Assembly (NCBI RefSeq): GCF_003115855.1
Contig: NZ_KZ819083.1
Span: 62,001-126,000, forward strand
Origin: Brenneria corticis
GTDB taxonomy: Bacteria; Pseudomonadota; Gammaproteobacteria; Enterobacterales; Enterobacteriaceae
Direction of reading: 5' to 3'
DNA length: 64,000 nt
Position 1 is the first letter of the stretch. Every line of letters starts with the position of its first letter. Both the position numbers and the translations under genes were made by a program. The notes under the pieces are model-generated. The model ran no database searches, was not told the origin of the DNA, and saw nothing but the letters and a program-made list of their open reading frames with translations. Below are positions 25,318-33,991 of the stretch, piece by piece.

Positions 25318-27057
25318 ATGTCAACAGCTCCTTTTCTCGCCGCCGCCGTCCAGTTCGAACCGGCGATGTTCGCCAAAGAAGAGAATATCGCCCGCCTGCT
25401 GGATCTGGTGGAACAGGCCGCCCGCCAGGGGGCCAAACTGATCACCACGCCGGAGATGGCGACAACCGGCTACTGCTGGTATGACCGCCGGGAGATCGCC
25501 GACCAGGTGGAAACCGTGCCCGGCGCAACGTCGGCGCGTTTTAGCGAACTGGCGCGGCGCTATCAGTGCCATATCGTGCTGGGGATGCCGGAAGTGGATG
25601 CGGAAAGCCAACTGTATTACAACAGCGCGCTGCTGATCGGCCCGCAGGGGGTGATCGGCCGCCACCGCAAAAGCCACCCCTATATTTCCGAACCCAAGTG
25701 GGCGGCGGCGGGCGACGTCGGGCATCAGGTGTTTGATACGCCGCTCGGCAAGATCGGCATACTGATCTGCATGGATATCCATTTCCCCGAAACCGCCAGA
25801 CTGCTGGCGCTGGCGGGGGCGGATATCATCTGTCACGTCAGCAACTGGCTGGCGGAACGCGCCCCGGCCCCCTACTGGATCAGCCGCGCCATGGAAAACA
25901 GCTGCTATCTGCTGGAAAGCAACCGCTGGGGGCTGGAGCGCGGCGTGCAGTTCAGCGGCGGCAGCGGGATTATCGCCCCGGACGGCGCGATCCTAGACGT
26001 GGTGGATAACGGAGACGGCATTGCCTACGGCGAGATTGACGTGCGGCTCAGCCGCCGGCGTCAGGTATTGGGCGAGCCGGTGTTCGCCCAGCGGCGGCCG
26101 CAGGAGTACCACGCGCTGCTTAGCGACAGCTTTCTGTGGAACCCGGCGGACTTTTTCGGTCTTTACGGTCATCATCCCCTGCCGGCGGGCAAACAGAGCC
26201 GTATTACCGTCTGCCAGTTCTCCCCCGCCGATAGCGTTGAGGACAATCTCGCCCAGATCGCGGCGCTGACGCAGGAGGCGGTCGACCGGCAACAAAGCGA
26301 ACTGGTGGTGTTTCCCGAAATGGCGCTGACCGGCCATCGCGCGCCGCAAACCAACGCTCAGACGCCGGACGCCCCGGCGCTGCGGTCATTGATCCAGCTG
26401 GCCATGACGCTGCGGGTTTATCTGGTGGTCGGCATGGCGGAACAGCAGGAAGAGAAATACTACAACACCCAGGTACTGCTGGGGCCGGAAGGGATGATCG
26501 GCAGCTACCGCCAGATTCATCTGCCCCTGGCCCATCAGTCGTGGGCGACGGCCGGCGAACGGTGGGGCGTATTCGATACGCCGCTGGGGCGCCTGGGCCT
26601 GCTGTCGGGCAATGACGCGTTGTTTCCCGAGTCAGGCCGTATTCTCACCCTGATGGGCTGCGACATCGTGGCCTGTTCGGCCGCGCTCGGCGGCGGTTTC
26701 GTCAGCGGCCACGGCGGCAGCCAGGTTGCGCAAAATTACCCGATCCCGGTGGGAGCCGATCCGCTGCACTGGCATTTGTTGCGCACCCGCGCCGGTGAAA
26801 ACAATGTCTATCTGGCCTTTGCCAACAGCCTGGACCCGCGCCGCCAGCGCGGCGGATACAGCGGGATATTCGGACCGGAAACCTTCGTCTTCCCGCGGCA
26901 TGAACGGGTGCTGTGGCAGGAGCCGGGCATCGCGACCCTGACCGTCGATACCGCTTCGTTGGCGGGCAGCCCGGTGCCGACGAACGCCGTCAGGCGCAAG
27001 GATCTGGTGGCGATGCGTCAGGTGCATCATTACCGGCCGCTGCTCGATCAACGCTAA
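25318..27057 (+). CDS. Tandem carbon-nitrogen hydrolase (nitrilase-fold amidase) with degenerate second domain
   Basis: A 579-residue fusion of two nitrilase-superfamily domains. Domain 1 (about 7-265) has the complete Glu-Lys-Cys triad: E46 (TTPEMATTGY), K118 (RHRKSHPYI) and C151 (LICMDIHFPE), so it should hydrolyse an amide or related C-N bond. Domain 2 (about 295-570) keeps E334 (VFPEMALTGH) but has Q399 for Lys and G431 for Cys (LLSGNDALFPE), so it should be inactive and may be structural or regulatory. Last gene of the amide operon, 92 bases after amiR, matching the place of amidase in Pseudomonas ami loci though in a different order. Confidence 0.85.
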   Translation: MSTAPFLAAAVQFEPAMFAKEENIARLLDLVEQAARQGAKLITTPEMATTGYCWYDRREIADQVETVPGATSARFSELARRYQCHIVLGMPEVDAESQLYYNSALLIGPQGVIGRHRKSHPYISEPKWAAAGDVGHQVFDTPLGKIGILICMDIHFPETARLLALAGADIICHVSNWLAERAPAPYWISRAMENSCYLLESNRWGLERGVQFSGGSGIIAPDGAILDVVDNGDGIAYGEIDVRLSRRRQVLGEPVFAQRRPQEYHALLSDSFLWNPADFFGLYGHHPLPAGKQSRITVCQFSPADSVEDNLAQIAALTQEAVDRQQSELVVFPEMALTGHRAPQTNAQTPDAPALRSLIQLAMTLRVYLVVGMAEQQEEKYYNTQVLLGPEGMIGSYRQIHLPLAHQSWATAGERWGVFDTPLGRLGLLSGNDALFPESGRILTLMGCDIVACSAALGGGFVSGHGGSQVAQNYPIPVGADPLHWHLLRTRAGENNVYLAFANSLDPRRQRGGYSGIFGPETFVFPRHERVLWQEPGIATLTVDTASLAGSPVPTNAVRRKDLVAMRQVHHYRPLLDQR

Positions 27058-27091
27058 CCACTCTATTCATTAGAAAAAATAATCAGAAACG

Positions 27092-27106
27092 CCGCCTGGC
27101 AGGCGG
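27092..27106 (+). terminator. Possible terminator of the amide operon
   Basis: CCGCCT GGC AGGCGG, a six-base-pair perfect stem 35 bases after the amidase stop, followed by TATTTCT. Weak T run, so termination is only likely. Confidence 0.4.
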
Positions 27107-27222
27107 TATTTCTGCGAATGTAACGCCTGGTTGCCATTTTTCGCACCGGTTAAACATTAGAATTTTTTAAGATATCGCCAATACTTGCCTGTAGGTAATA
27201 CGCTTACCCATGGGGGAAAACA

Positions 27223-28890
27223 ATGCTTAACGGCTATACGATAGGCGATTATTTACTGGATCGTCTTGCTCAAATCGGCATCAGACACCTTTTTGGCGTA
27301 CCGGGCGATTACAATCTGCAATTTCTCGATTGCGTGATTAACCATAAGCAGATCGCATGGGTTGGCTGCGCCAACGAACTGAATGCCGCCTATGCCGCCG
27401 ATGGATATGCGCGCTGCAAACCCGCCGCCGCCCTGCTGACCACCTTTGGCGTCGGCGAACTCAGTGCGATCAACGGCATTGCCGGCAGTTACGCCGAATA
27501 CGTACCGGTTATTCATATCGCCTTCGCCCCCAATCTCCTGGCGCAGCGCAAAGGCGAGTTGCTGCACCACTCGTTGGGAGACGGCGATTTCGGCCACTTT
27601 CTGCGCATGGCGGCAGAGGTCACCGCCGCCTGCGCCGCGCTTACCGTCGCCAACGCAACCGTGGAGATCGATCGGGTGGTGGGAGAAGCGCTGCGCCTCC
27701 ACCGGCCGGTTTACTTATTGCTGCCGCTGGATGTGGCCGCCGCGGCAACGGAAAATCGTCCCTACCCCTTGCCGATAGCAGAGCCGGCGTGCTCTGACGC
27801 CTCTCTGCAAGCATTCATCGCCGCGGCGACGGCCATGCTCGGTACGGCCAATTCAGTATCGCTGCTGGCGGATTTTCTTGCCGAACGCTTCGGCGCCGCC
27901 GGCGCGCTGCAACGCTGGCTGGATCATACGCCTTTCCCGCACTCGACCCTGCTGATGGGTAAAAGCACGTTGAACGAACAACATCCCTGCTTTACCGGCA
28001 CCTATGCGGGCAGCGCCAGCGATGAGAACATAAGATCGCTGATTGAAGATGCCGATGCGATCGTCTGCGTCGGCGTCCGCTTTGCCGATACCATTACCGC
28101 CGGATTCAGCCAGCATATTCCCGTTGAAAAAAGTATCGATATTCAGCCTTTCGCCGCCCGCGTGGGGCATAAAACCTTTTCCAATATCCCGATGCTGGCC
28201 GCAATCGAAGTCCTGGAGAAGATAACATCCACGCTTTCATCCCGCTGGCAACACCCGGCGATTGCCCCGCCGGCTCTCCTGGCCTCCAATGAAAAAGATA
28301 CGCTGGATCAACGCGGGTTTTGGCGGCAAATTCAGGGGTTCCTCCGCCCCGGCGATATCATCGTCGCCGAACAGGGAACGGCCTGCTTTGGCTCCGCCTC
28401 CCTGCGGCTGCCGCAAGATTGCCTGTTTATCGTTCAGTCACTATGGGCATCTATCGGCTATACGCTGCCCGCCGCTTTCGGCGCGCAAATGGCGGCTCCG
28501 GCTCGCCGGGTCGTGCTGCTGATCGGCGACGGCTCGTTCCAGCTCTCGGCACAGGAACTGGGCTCCATCATCCGCTACGATCTTCAGATCGCGATCTTTG
28601 TACTCAACAATCAGGGGTATACCGTCGAGCGGGCGATACACGGCCCGCAGCAGCGCTATAATGACATCGCCGCCTGGAACTGGACGCAGCTGCCCGCCGC
28701 ACTGGGCGGCGACCGCGATAATATTCTCGCCCGGCAAATAAATTCGCCATCGCAGCTGGCTGAAACCCTGGATGAAATAAACCGGCGGCCCCTCCTGGCG
28801 CTGATTGAAGTGGTGTTGCCCAAAATGGATGTGCCGGATTTGCTACAGGCCATTTCCCAATCCCTTGAGCGGCGCAACAGCGCGCATTGA
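27223..28890 (+). CDS. ipdC: Indolepyruvate/phenylpyruvate decarboxylase IpdC
   Basis: Thiamine-diphosphate decarboxylase (555 residues) that turns indole-3-pyruvate into indole-3-acetaldehyde, the key step of the IPyA route to the auxin IAA. Strong match to Enterobacter IpdC: HLFGVPGDYNLQFLD start, catalytic E52 (CANELNA), H115-H116 (LLHHSLGDG) and the ThDP/Mg motif GDGSFQLSAQELGSIIRYDLQ...NN near residue 430. The inverted repeat GGTAA N5 TTACC (27194-27208) lies just upstream of the start. Alternative substrates such as phenylpyruvate are possible. Typical of plant-associated enterobacteria. Confidence 0.92.
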   Translation: MLNGYTIGDYLLDRLAQIGIRHLFGVPGDYNLQFLDCVINHKQIAWVGCANELNAAYAADGYARCKPAAALLTTFGVGELSAINGIAGSYAEYVPVIHIAFAPNLLAQRKGELLHHSLGDGDFGHFLRMAAEVTAACAALTVANATVEIDRVVGEALRLHRPVYLLLPLDVAAAATENRPYPLPIAEPACSDASLQAFIAAATAMLGTANSVSLLADFLAERFGAAGALQRWLDHTPFPHSTLLMGKSTLNEQHPCFTGTYAGSASDENIRSLIEDADAIVCVGVRFADTITAGFSQHIPVEKSIDIQPFAARVGHKTFSNIPMLAAIEVLEKITSTLSSRWQHPAIAPPALLASNEKDTLDQRGFWRQIQGFLRPGDIIVAEQGTACFGSASLRLPQDCLFIVQSLWASIGYTLPAAFGAQMAAPARRVVLLIGDGSFQLSAQELGSIIRYDLQIAIFVLNNQGYTVERAIHGPQQRYNDIAAWNWTQLPAALGGDRDNILARQINSPSQLAETLDEINRRPLLALIEVVLPKMDVPDLLQAISQSLERRNSAH

Positions 28891-28896
28891 TCTGAA

Positions 28897-29032
28897 AAAG
28901 TAGCTATTGGTAATAGCGACGCCAAATCCGTCATCCCCGCACTCTAAATCCGTCATCCCCGCGCAGGCGGGGATCTCAGCAATACCGAACCGCTTGCGAA
29001 AGCAGATCCCTGCCTACGGACGCAGGGATGAC
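28897..29032. repeat. Dispersed composite repeat, copy 2
   Basis: Begins AAAGTAGCTATTGGTAATAG, then two copies of ATCCGTCATCCCCGC, the hairpin TCCCCGCGCAGGCGGGGA, and ends AGCAGATCCCTGCCTACGGA plus CGCAGGGATGAC. Same order of parts as at 5066-5189. Fills the gap between ipdC and fklB. Confidence 0.65.
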
Positions 29033-29138
29033 GGAGGTGATTGCCGGGGATGACCGGTGGGGGTATTCGAGGGTGGGTTTGTCAGCAAACTCAAAAGGCG
29101 CTCAGCGAGCGCCTTTCCCGTTATGGCATTAAGCGAGC

Positions 29139-29759
29139 TTACAGAATTTCCAGCAGCTCGACTTCGAAAATCAGGGCGCTGAACGGCGGAATAGACGCGC
29201 CGGCGCCGCGTTCGCCATAGGCCAGATTGTGGGGGATATACAGCTCCCACTTGGAGCCGACCGGCATCAGGGTCAAGGCTTCAATCCAGCCGGGGATCAC
29301 CCCGCTGACCGGGAATTCGGCGGGCTGGCCGCGTTCGACCGAGCTATCAAACACGCTGCCGTCAATCAGGCGGCCGGTATAATGAACGCGCACCCGATCC
29401 TGACGAGACGGGATCTCTCCGTCGCCCTGAGTCAGCACGCGGAACTGCAAGCCTGATTCGGTGCTGCTCACGCCCTCTTTCTGCGCATTCTCCGCCAGGA
29501 ACTGCTGTCCTTCCACCGCGAGCGTCTGCTGACGCTCGCGGCGCACGGCGTCGGCGCGTTCATGCACCTCGCGCAGGGCGCGGTGAACCACATCCACCGG
29601 GACCGCCGGCACATTGCCTTCCAGCGCATCGCGCAAACCGGAGACCAGGGCTTCCGGGATCAACCCTTCCAGACCAGATTCCTGTAGCTGTTGACCCACC
29701 TGTAAACCGATGCCGTAACTTGCCTGCGCCTCGACGCTATCAAAAGAAGGGGTTGTCAT
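29139..29759 (-). CDS. fklB: FKBP-type peptidyl-prolyl isomerase FklB
   Basis: A 206-residue prolyl isomerase (FKBP22), with an N-terminal dimerisation helix region (residues 1-80), then a C-terminal FKBP domain: DRVRVHYTGRLIDGSVFDSS, VIPGWIEAL and PHNLAYGERGAG, the usual active-site aromatic positions. Cytosolic in E. coli, no signal peptide. Start at 29759 (MTTPSFDSVEAQASYGIGLQ) gives the exact E. coli length; upstream in-frame codons have no homology. Divergent from oapA, as in E. coli. Confidence 0.95.
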   Translation of the reverse strand: MTTPSFDSVEAQASYGIGLQVGQQLQESGLEGLIPEALVSGLRDALEGNVPAVPVDVVHRALREVHERADAVRRERQQTLAVEGQQFLAENAQKEGVSSTESGLQFRVLTQGDGEIPSRQDRVRVHYTGRLIDGSVFDSSVERGQPAEFPVSGVIPGWIEALTLMPVGSKWELYIPHNLAYGERGAGASIPPFSALIFEVELLEIL

Positions 29760-30015
29760 GCATGTTCCTTTTAAACTGTAAAAAACCGAAAGCGCAGCAT
29801 AACAGCGCCGGAGATTAGGGTAAAATCCTGTGTGCGGATGAATAACTTTTATCTGCCGATCGATGGGGTAATTCCGGCTCACTGGCCTATACTGGAAATT
29901 CAGAACATTCTGTACTTCTGTTTCCTTAAGCATCAAAGAGTTAGCTGGTTATTATCCGCTTGTTACCGATATACTAACCTGTTTCCATTTATATACCGTT
30001 GCAAGAGAGGTCACC

Positions 30016-30717
30016 ATGGGCAGAATTGCGCCCAGGAAGCGGAAAGTTACCTGGGGTTATCAAGCGTTATTACGCCGCTGCCAGCGTTTTATTCATCGGC
30101 AACCCGAGCGCGCCGAGGATGAAACGGTGGAGGATCCCCAATCGCCGCCGTCATCCGGGCAGCGCATTAAGACCTCGTTGCGAAAAATCTGGCATCTGCC
30201 CGACCATTATCGTTGGATGGAACCCCTTCCGCTGTTCCATCGCCGCTGGATTTTAGTTGCTATCGCGCTACTGCTGGCGCTATTGCTATGGCCTTACAGC
30301 CCGCCCCAGACCCAGGCGCCGCGCACGGTTTCCGCGCCGGCGGAACAGGCGGATGATAATGCTCCCATCCGGGCGGAAATGATCGAAAACCGGCCGGCGG
30401 CGCAACAACCGCCCGCAGCCCCGCCGGTGCAGCCCCCGCCGCAGAATACGCCGACGCCCTGGCGCAGCTATCAGATCGCCTCCGGCCAGACGCTGGCGCA
30501 GCTGTTTCGCGACAACAATCTGCCGGTCGGCGACGTTTTCGCCATGGCTCAGGTGGAAGGCAACGACAAACCGCTCAGCAATCTGCGGGCCGGTCAGGCG
30601 GTCAAATTGCAGTTGAACGCGCAGGGCACGGTGGCGGTGCTGGAAATAGAAACCACCGATAATCAGGTCGTCAGGTTCACCCGCAACGCCGACGGCGCCT
30701 TTACCCGCGCCCGCTGA
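30016..30717 (+). CDS. ytfB: OapA/YtfB, LysM-like cell-envelope protein
   Basis: Inner-membrane anchored protein (233 residues): basic cytosolic part (1-77) containing the OapA N-terminal motif WMEPLPLFHRRWIL, one membrane segment (about 78-98), a Pro/Gln/Ala-rich linker and a C-terminal OapA/LysM-like domain (about 145-233, YQIASGQTLAQLFRDNNLPVGDVFAMA). E. coli YtfB binds glycan and localises to the division site; Haemophilus OapA affects adhesion. The N-terminal extension of about 50 residues is longer than in E. coli (212). Confidence 0.88.
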   Translation: MGRIAPRKRKVTWGYQALLRRCQRFIHRQPERAEDETVEDPQSPPSSGQRIKTSLRKIWHLPDHYRWMEPLPLFHRRWILVAIALLLALLLWPYSPPQTQAPRTVSAPAEQADDNAPIRAEMIENRPAAQQPPAAPPVQPPPQNTPTPWRSYQIASGQTLAQLFRDNNLPVGDVFAMAQVEGNDKPLSNLRAGQAVKLQLNAQGTVAVLEIETTDNQVVRFTRNADGAFTRAR

Positions 30718-30737
30718 TTTCCCGGTCCCGAAAATGC

Positions 30738-30764
30738 AAAACGCCGGCACAAGGCCGGCGTTTT
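30738..30764. terminator. Bidirectional terminator between ytfB and rplI
   Basis: AAAACGCCGGC, loop ACAAG, GCCGGCGTTTT: perfect 11-base-pair stem including A/T tracts at both ends, placed between the convergent ytfB and rplI, so it can end both transcripts. Confidence 0.9.
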
Positions 30765-30782
30765 ACTCGTCACTGTCAGCAA

Positions 30783-31235
30783 TTACGCTTCAGCAACAAC
30801 AACCACATTCAGCGTAGCGAACACATCGCTGTGTACCTGGAAGCTTACTTCGTGCTCGCCCAGAATACGCAGAACGCCGTTCGGCAGGCGAACTTCGCTC
30901 TTCGCAACGTCAACACCGGCCGCGGTTACCGCATCAGCGATATCGCGAGTACCGATGGAGCCGAACAGTTTACCTTCGTCGCCCGCTTTAGACGCGATGG
31001 TAACGCTGCCCAGTTCTTTGATCTTGGCGGCGCGAGCTTCGGCGGCAGACAGAACGTCGGCCAGTTTGGCTTCCAGTTCCGCGCGACGCGCTTCGAAGAA
31101 CTCAACGTTTTTCTTGGTTGCCGGCACGGCTTTGCCCTGCGGAACCAGGAAGTTGCGAGCATAGCCCGCTTTGACGTTTACCTGATCACCCAGGCTGCCC
31201 AGGTTTGCTACTTTATCAAGCAGAATAACTTGCAT
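30783..31235 (-). CDS. rplI: 50S ribosomal protein L9
   Basis: Full-length 150-residue L9 of the large ribosomal subunit: N-terminal MQVILLDKVANLGSLGDQVNVKAGYARNFLVP signature, then the long helix (AELEAKLADVLSAAEARAAKIKEL) and the C-terminal rRNA-binding domain. Last gene of rpsF-priB-rpsR-rplI, 41 bases after rpsR, with the terminator at 30738-30764 downstream. Confidence 0.98.
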   Translation of the reverse strand: MQVILLDKVANLGSLGDQVNVKAGYARNFLVPQGKAVPATKKNVEFFEARRAELEAKLADVLSAAEARAAKIKELGSVTIASKAGDEGKLFGSIGTRDIADAVTAAGVDVAKSEVRLPNGVLRILGEHEVSFQVHSDVFATLNVVVVAEA

Positions 31236-31276
31236 TACCTTATCCTCTCAAAGTCTCGTTAATGGACAGTGGCCGA

Positions 31277-31504
31277 TTACTGATGACGATCAGTGTACGG
31301 CAACAAAGACAAGTAACGCGCACGCTTGATAGCGCGAGCCAGCTGACGCTGGTATTTTGCACGAGTACCGGTAATACGGCTCGGAACAATCTTGCCGCTT
31401 TCAGTGATATAGTTTTTCAGCGTAGCGATGTCTTTATAGTCGATCTCTACAACGCCTTCCGCGGTGAAACGGCAGAACTTGCGACGACGGAAATAACGTG
31501 CCAT
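31277..31504 (-). CDS. rpsR: 30S ribosomal protein S18
   Basis: 75-residue S18, essentially identical to the E. coli protein ([20 protein letters not shown] start, [16 protein letters not shown] end). Binds S6 on the platform of the small subunit. Four bases after priB. Confidence 0.98.
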
Positions 31505-31508
31505 TTGG

Positions 31509-31829
31509 CTAGTCTCCAGAATCTATCAATTCAATCTGCTCGGCATGCAATACTATTTTACTCAGGCCATTGCGCCCTTGATGGCAGCTAATAAACCCCT
31601 GTACGGTGAGTTGCGTGCCGACCGTTATACTGTGGGTAAATGCTTGTGACGTTGGTCCACTGACAATCACGGGCATACGACACCATGCTTGCCGGTTGAA
31701 TCCGGCTTCCTCCTGCGCCGATCGGTGCTCGAGCACAAACTGGCAGTGAGGAATACCCGAAGGACTGACTTTACGAATGGGGGTCTTGCACACCGTGCCC
31801 GACAACACCAGACGATTGGTCGTCACCAC
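31509..31829 (-). CDS. priB: Primosomal replication protein PriB
   Basis: Small OB-fold single-strand DNA-binding protein (106 residues) of the PriA-PriB-DnaT restart primosome. [20 protein letters not shown] start and [20 protein letters not shown] match the E. coli protein closely. Sits between rpsF and rpsR as in all enterobacteria. Confidence 0.97.
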
Positions 31830-31831
31830 AA

Positions 31832-32224
31832 TTACTCTTCAGAATCCCCAGCATCCGTATCATCGCCGGCTTCTGCGAAATCTTCACGACGCTCACGGCG
31901 TTCGTCTTTCGCTTTAACCATCGGAGATGCTTCGGTTACCGCGTGTTTAACGCGCATAATCATGCTGCGGATAACGGCGTCGTTGAAGCGGAAGTTTGTT
32001 TCCAGCTCGTCGATAACGATCTGCGGCGCTTCAACGTTCAGCAGAACGTAGTGAGCCTTGTGCAGTTTGTTGATCGGGTAAGCCAGTTGACGGCGGCCCC
32101 AGTCTTCCAGACGGTGGATCGTACCTTCCGCCGCCGTGATGGCGCCGGTATAGCGTTCGATCATGCCTGGAACCTGTTCGCTTTGGTCAGGATGAACCAT
32201 AAAAACGATTTCGTAATGACGCAT
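31832..32224 (-). CDS. rpsF: 30S ribosomal protein S6
   Basis: 130-residue S6 with MRHYEIVFMVHPDQSEQVPG start and an acidic C-terminal tail (EDFAEAGDDTDAGDSEE), the target of glutamylation by RimK in E. coli. First gene of the operon; the leader of about 95 bases contains CCG- and GGAGG-bearing sequence that could be an S6:S18 autoregulatory element, which I could not fold with certainty. Confidence 0.98.
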   Translation of the reverse strand: MRHYEIVFMVHPDQSEQVPGMIERYTGAITAAEGTIHRLEDWGRRQLAYPINKLHKAHYVLLNVEAPQIVIDELETNFRFNDAVIRSMIMRVKHAVTEASPMVKAKDERRERREDFAEAGDDTDAGDSEE

Positions 32225-32325
32225 CGAATTGCTCCTTACGGATTATTCAGCCTCCTGTCAGGGTCAACCGCGGCCCATGGAAGCAAGGAACGTGTGTATG
32301 TGTGCGGCTGAAAAAATGACGCGTA

Positions 32326-32354
32326 AGTATAGTGTTCCCGGCGGGAGAACACAA
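32326..32354 (-). promoter_or_regulatory. Promoter of the rpsF operon
   Basis: On the minus strand TTGTGT (32354-32349), 17-base spacer, TATACT (32331-32326), about 100 bases before the rpsF start codon. Confidence 0.65.
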
Positions 32355-32438
32355 GCGGCGACGGCGGATATTATCAGACAGGCCGAACCGCGCCAGGCCG
32401 GCACGCTGGGTCGCCAATTCTCACAGGCGCCGTCCTCT

Positions 32439-33185
32439 TCAACGCGGCATGCGCGGGATGCTGGCCAACAGCTTTTGCGTATACGCATGGCGCGGCGCGG
32501 CGAGAATATCCTCCACCCGGCCGCTCTCCACAATGCGGCCGCGCTCCACGATCACCATCTCTTCGCACAGCGCGGCCACCACGCTCAGATCGTGCGATAC
32601 CAGCGCCAGCGTAAGGCTATGCGATAAGGTTTTCAGCAGTTCCACAATGCGGAGTTTGGTCGCCAAATCGAGCGCGCTGACGGCTTCATCGGCCAGCAGC
32701 ACCGCCGGACGGGAAACTATCGCCCGGGCAATGGCGATGCGCTGACGCTGGCCGCCGGAAAAGGCGTGCGGGTAACGATCGAGGCTCTCTTCCGCCAGCC
32801 CCACCGCATTGAGGACCTCCAGCACCCTCGGCTCCACCGGGCCGGGAATCCCCAGCGAGCGCAAAGGTTCGGCGATGATATCCCGCACCCGCTGGCGGGG
32901 ATCCAGCGACGAATAGGGATCCTGAAAGACCACCTGCACCGCTTTGCGGTAATCGCGCATAAACGCCCGGTTGGCGGGATCCAACCGCGCGCCGTTAAAG
33001 CGGATCTCCCCCTGCGACGGCCTGAGCAACCCCAGCAGGAGCCGCAGCAGGGTGGTTTTGCCCGATCCCGACTCACCGACGATCCCGACATTCACCCCGC
33101 GCCGGATTTGCAGCGAAACGTCATTGAGTATGCGCCGATCCCGGTGGTAGCCGAAGGCCAGGTGGCTGACCTCGATCAGGCTCAT
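32439..33185 (-). CDS. Oligopeptide-type ABC transporter ATPase (DppF/OppF-like)
   Basis: ABC ATPase of 248 residues: Walker A GESGSGKTT near residue 36, Q-loop VVFQDPYSSLDPRQRV, signature FSGGQRQRIAIARAI, Walker B VLLADEAVSALD, H-loop VSHD. The DPYSSLDPR block is typical of the peptide/nickel family's second ATPase. It overlaps the upstream ATPase gene by four bases and is the last gene of a five-gene import operon. Lacks the C-terminal cysteine-rich extension of some DppF proteins. Confidence 0.85.
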   Translation of the reverse strand: MSLIEVSHLAFGYHRDRRILNDVSLQIRRGVNVGIVGESGSGKTTLLRLLLGLLRPSQGEIRFNGARLDPANRAFMRDYRKAVQVVFQDPYSSLDPRQRVRDIIAEPLRSLGIPGPVEPRVLEVLNAVGLAEESLDRYPHAFSGGQRQRIAIARAIVSRPAVLLADEAVSALDLATKLRIVELLKTLSHSLTLALVSHDLSVVAALCEEMVIVERGRIVESGRVEDILAAPRHAYTQKLLASIPRMPR

Positions 33186-33991
33186 GACGGACCGCCCAGT
33201 ATCTTGTCAAACGCGCGCGCGGTGGCGACCAGCATTTGGGTATAGCCATTTTTCGGCTGGCTGAATACCGTCGCCAGGTCGCCCTGCTCGACCAGATGCC
33301 CGTTGTTCATCACCATCACGTCGTCGGCGACTTTCGCCACTACCGGCAGGTCATGGCTGATAAACAGCAGCGCGGAGCCTTGCTCCCGCACCAGGTCGGT
33401 CAATAACGCTAAAATATCCGCCTGAGTGGTCACATCCAGCGCCGTCGTGGGTTCATCCGCAATCAGCAGCGCCGGCCGGCAGGCCAGCGCCATGGCTATC
33501 GCCACCCGCTGACGCTGCCCGCCGGACAGCTCATGCGGCCAGGCCGCGGCGATCCTCCGCGGCGGCGACAGCGCCACCCGTTCGAGCCAGCTCAACACCT
33601 CGCGCTCCACCGTTCGGCGATCGGCCGCGCGCCCGTCGCGCAGCGCTCGGCGCCTGAGCGGCTCCGCCAACTGCCGGCCGATTTTCATCAACGGATCCAG
33701 CGCGGTCAGCGGCTCCTGAAACACCATTGCCACGCCGTCGCCCCGCAGCCGGGTCAGTTGCCGATCGCCGGCGCCGATGACCTGCCGATCGGCCAGCACC
33801 ACGGACCCCTGCGCCTGAATCCCGGCCGGCAGCAGCCCGATAACCGCCAGCGCGGTAAGTGATTTTCCCGATCCCGACTCGCCGATTAACCCCACCCGTT
33901 CTCCCGGCGCAATGGTAAAGGAGAGATCCGACACCAGCGTCTGTCGGCCCGAGCGCAACGACAGCGCGTCCACGCGAAGCAACGGGTTCAT
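33182..33991 (-). CDS. Oligopeptide-type ABC transporter ATPase (DppD/OppD-like)
   Basis: ABC ATPase of 269 residues: Walker A GESGSGKSLTALAVIGLLP, FQEPLTALDPLMKIG Q-loop, signature LSGGQRQRVAIAMALACRP, Walker B LLIADEPTTALDVTTQ and H-loop ISHD, all in the DppD pattern. Its start codon shares one base with the stop of the permease gene before it (TGATG). Shorter than DppD (327) because the C-terminal oligopeptide extension is missing or reduced. Confidence 0.85.
   Translation of the reverse strand: MNPLLRVDALSLRSGRQTLVSDLSFTIAPGERVGLIGESGSGKSLTALAVIGLLPAGIQAQGSVVLADRQVIGAGDRQLTRLRGDGVAMVFQEPLTALDPLMKIGRQLAEPLRRRALRDGRAADRRTVEREVLSWLERVALSPPRRIAAAWPHELSGGQRQRVAIAMALACRPALLIADEPTTALDVTTQADILALLTDLVREQGSALLFISHDLPVVAKVADDVMVMNNGHLVEQGDLATVFSQPKNGYTQMLVATARAFDKILGGPS

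Noticed and set aside
27180..27222. TyrR box before ipdC
   Set aside because: TGTAGG...CTTACC only partly fits TGTAAA-N6-TTTACA and spacing is off by one; kept only as a short inverted repeat.
32225..32325. S6:S18 autoregulatory RNA motif in the rpsF leader
   Set aside because: Sequence elements are compatible but I could not establish the conserved bulged CCG hairpin by eye, so it is only mentioned under rpsF.
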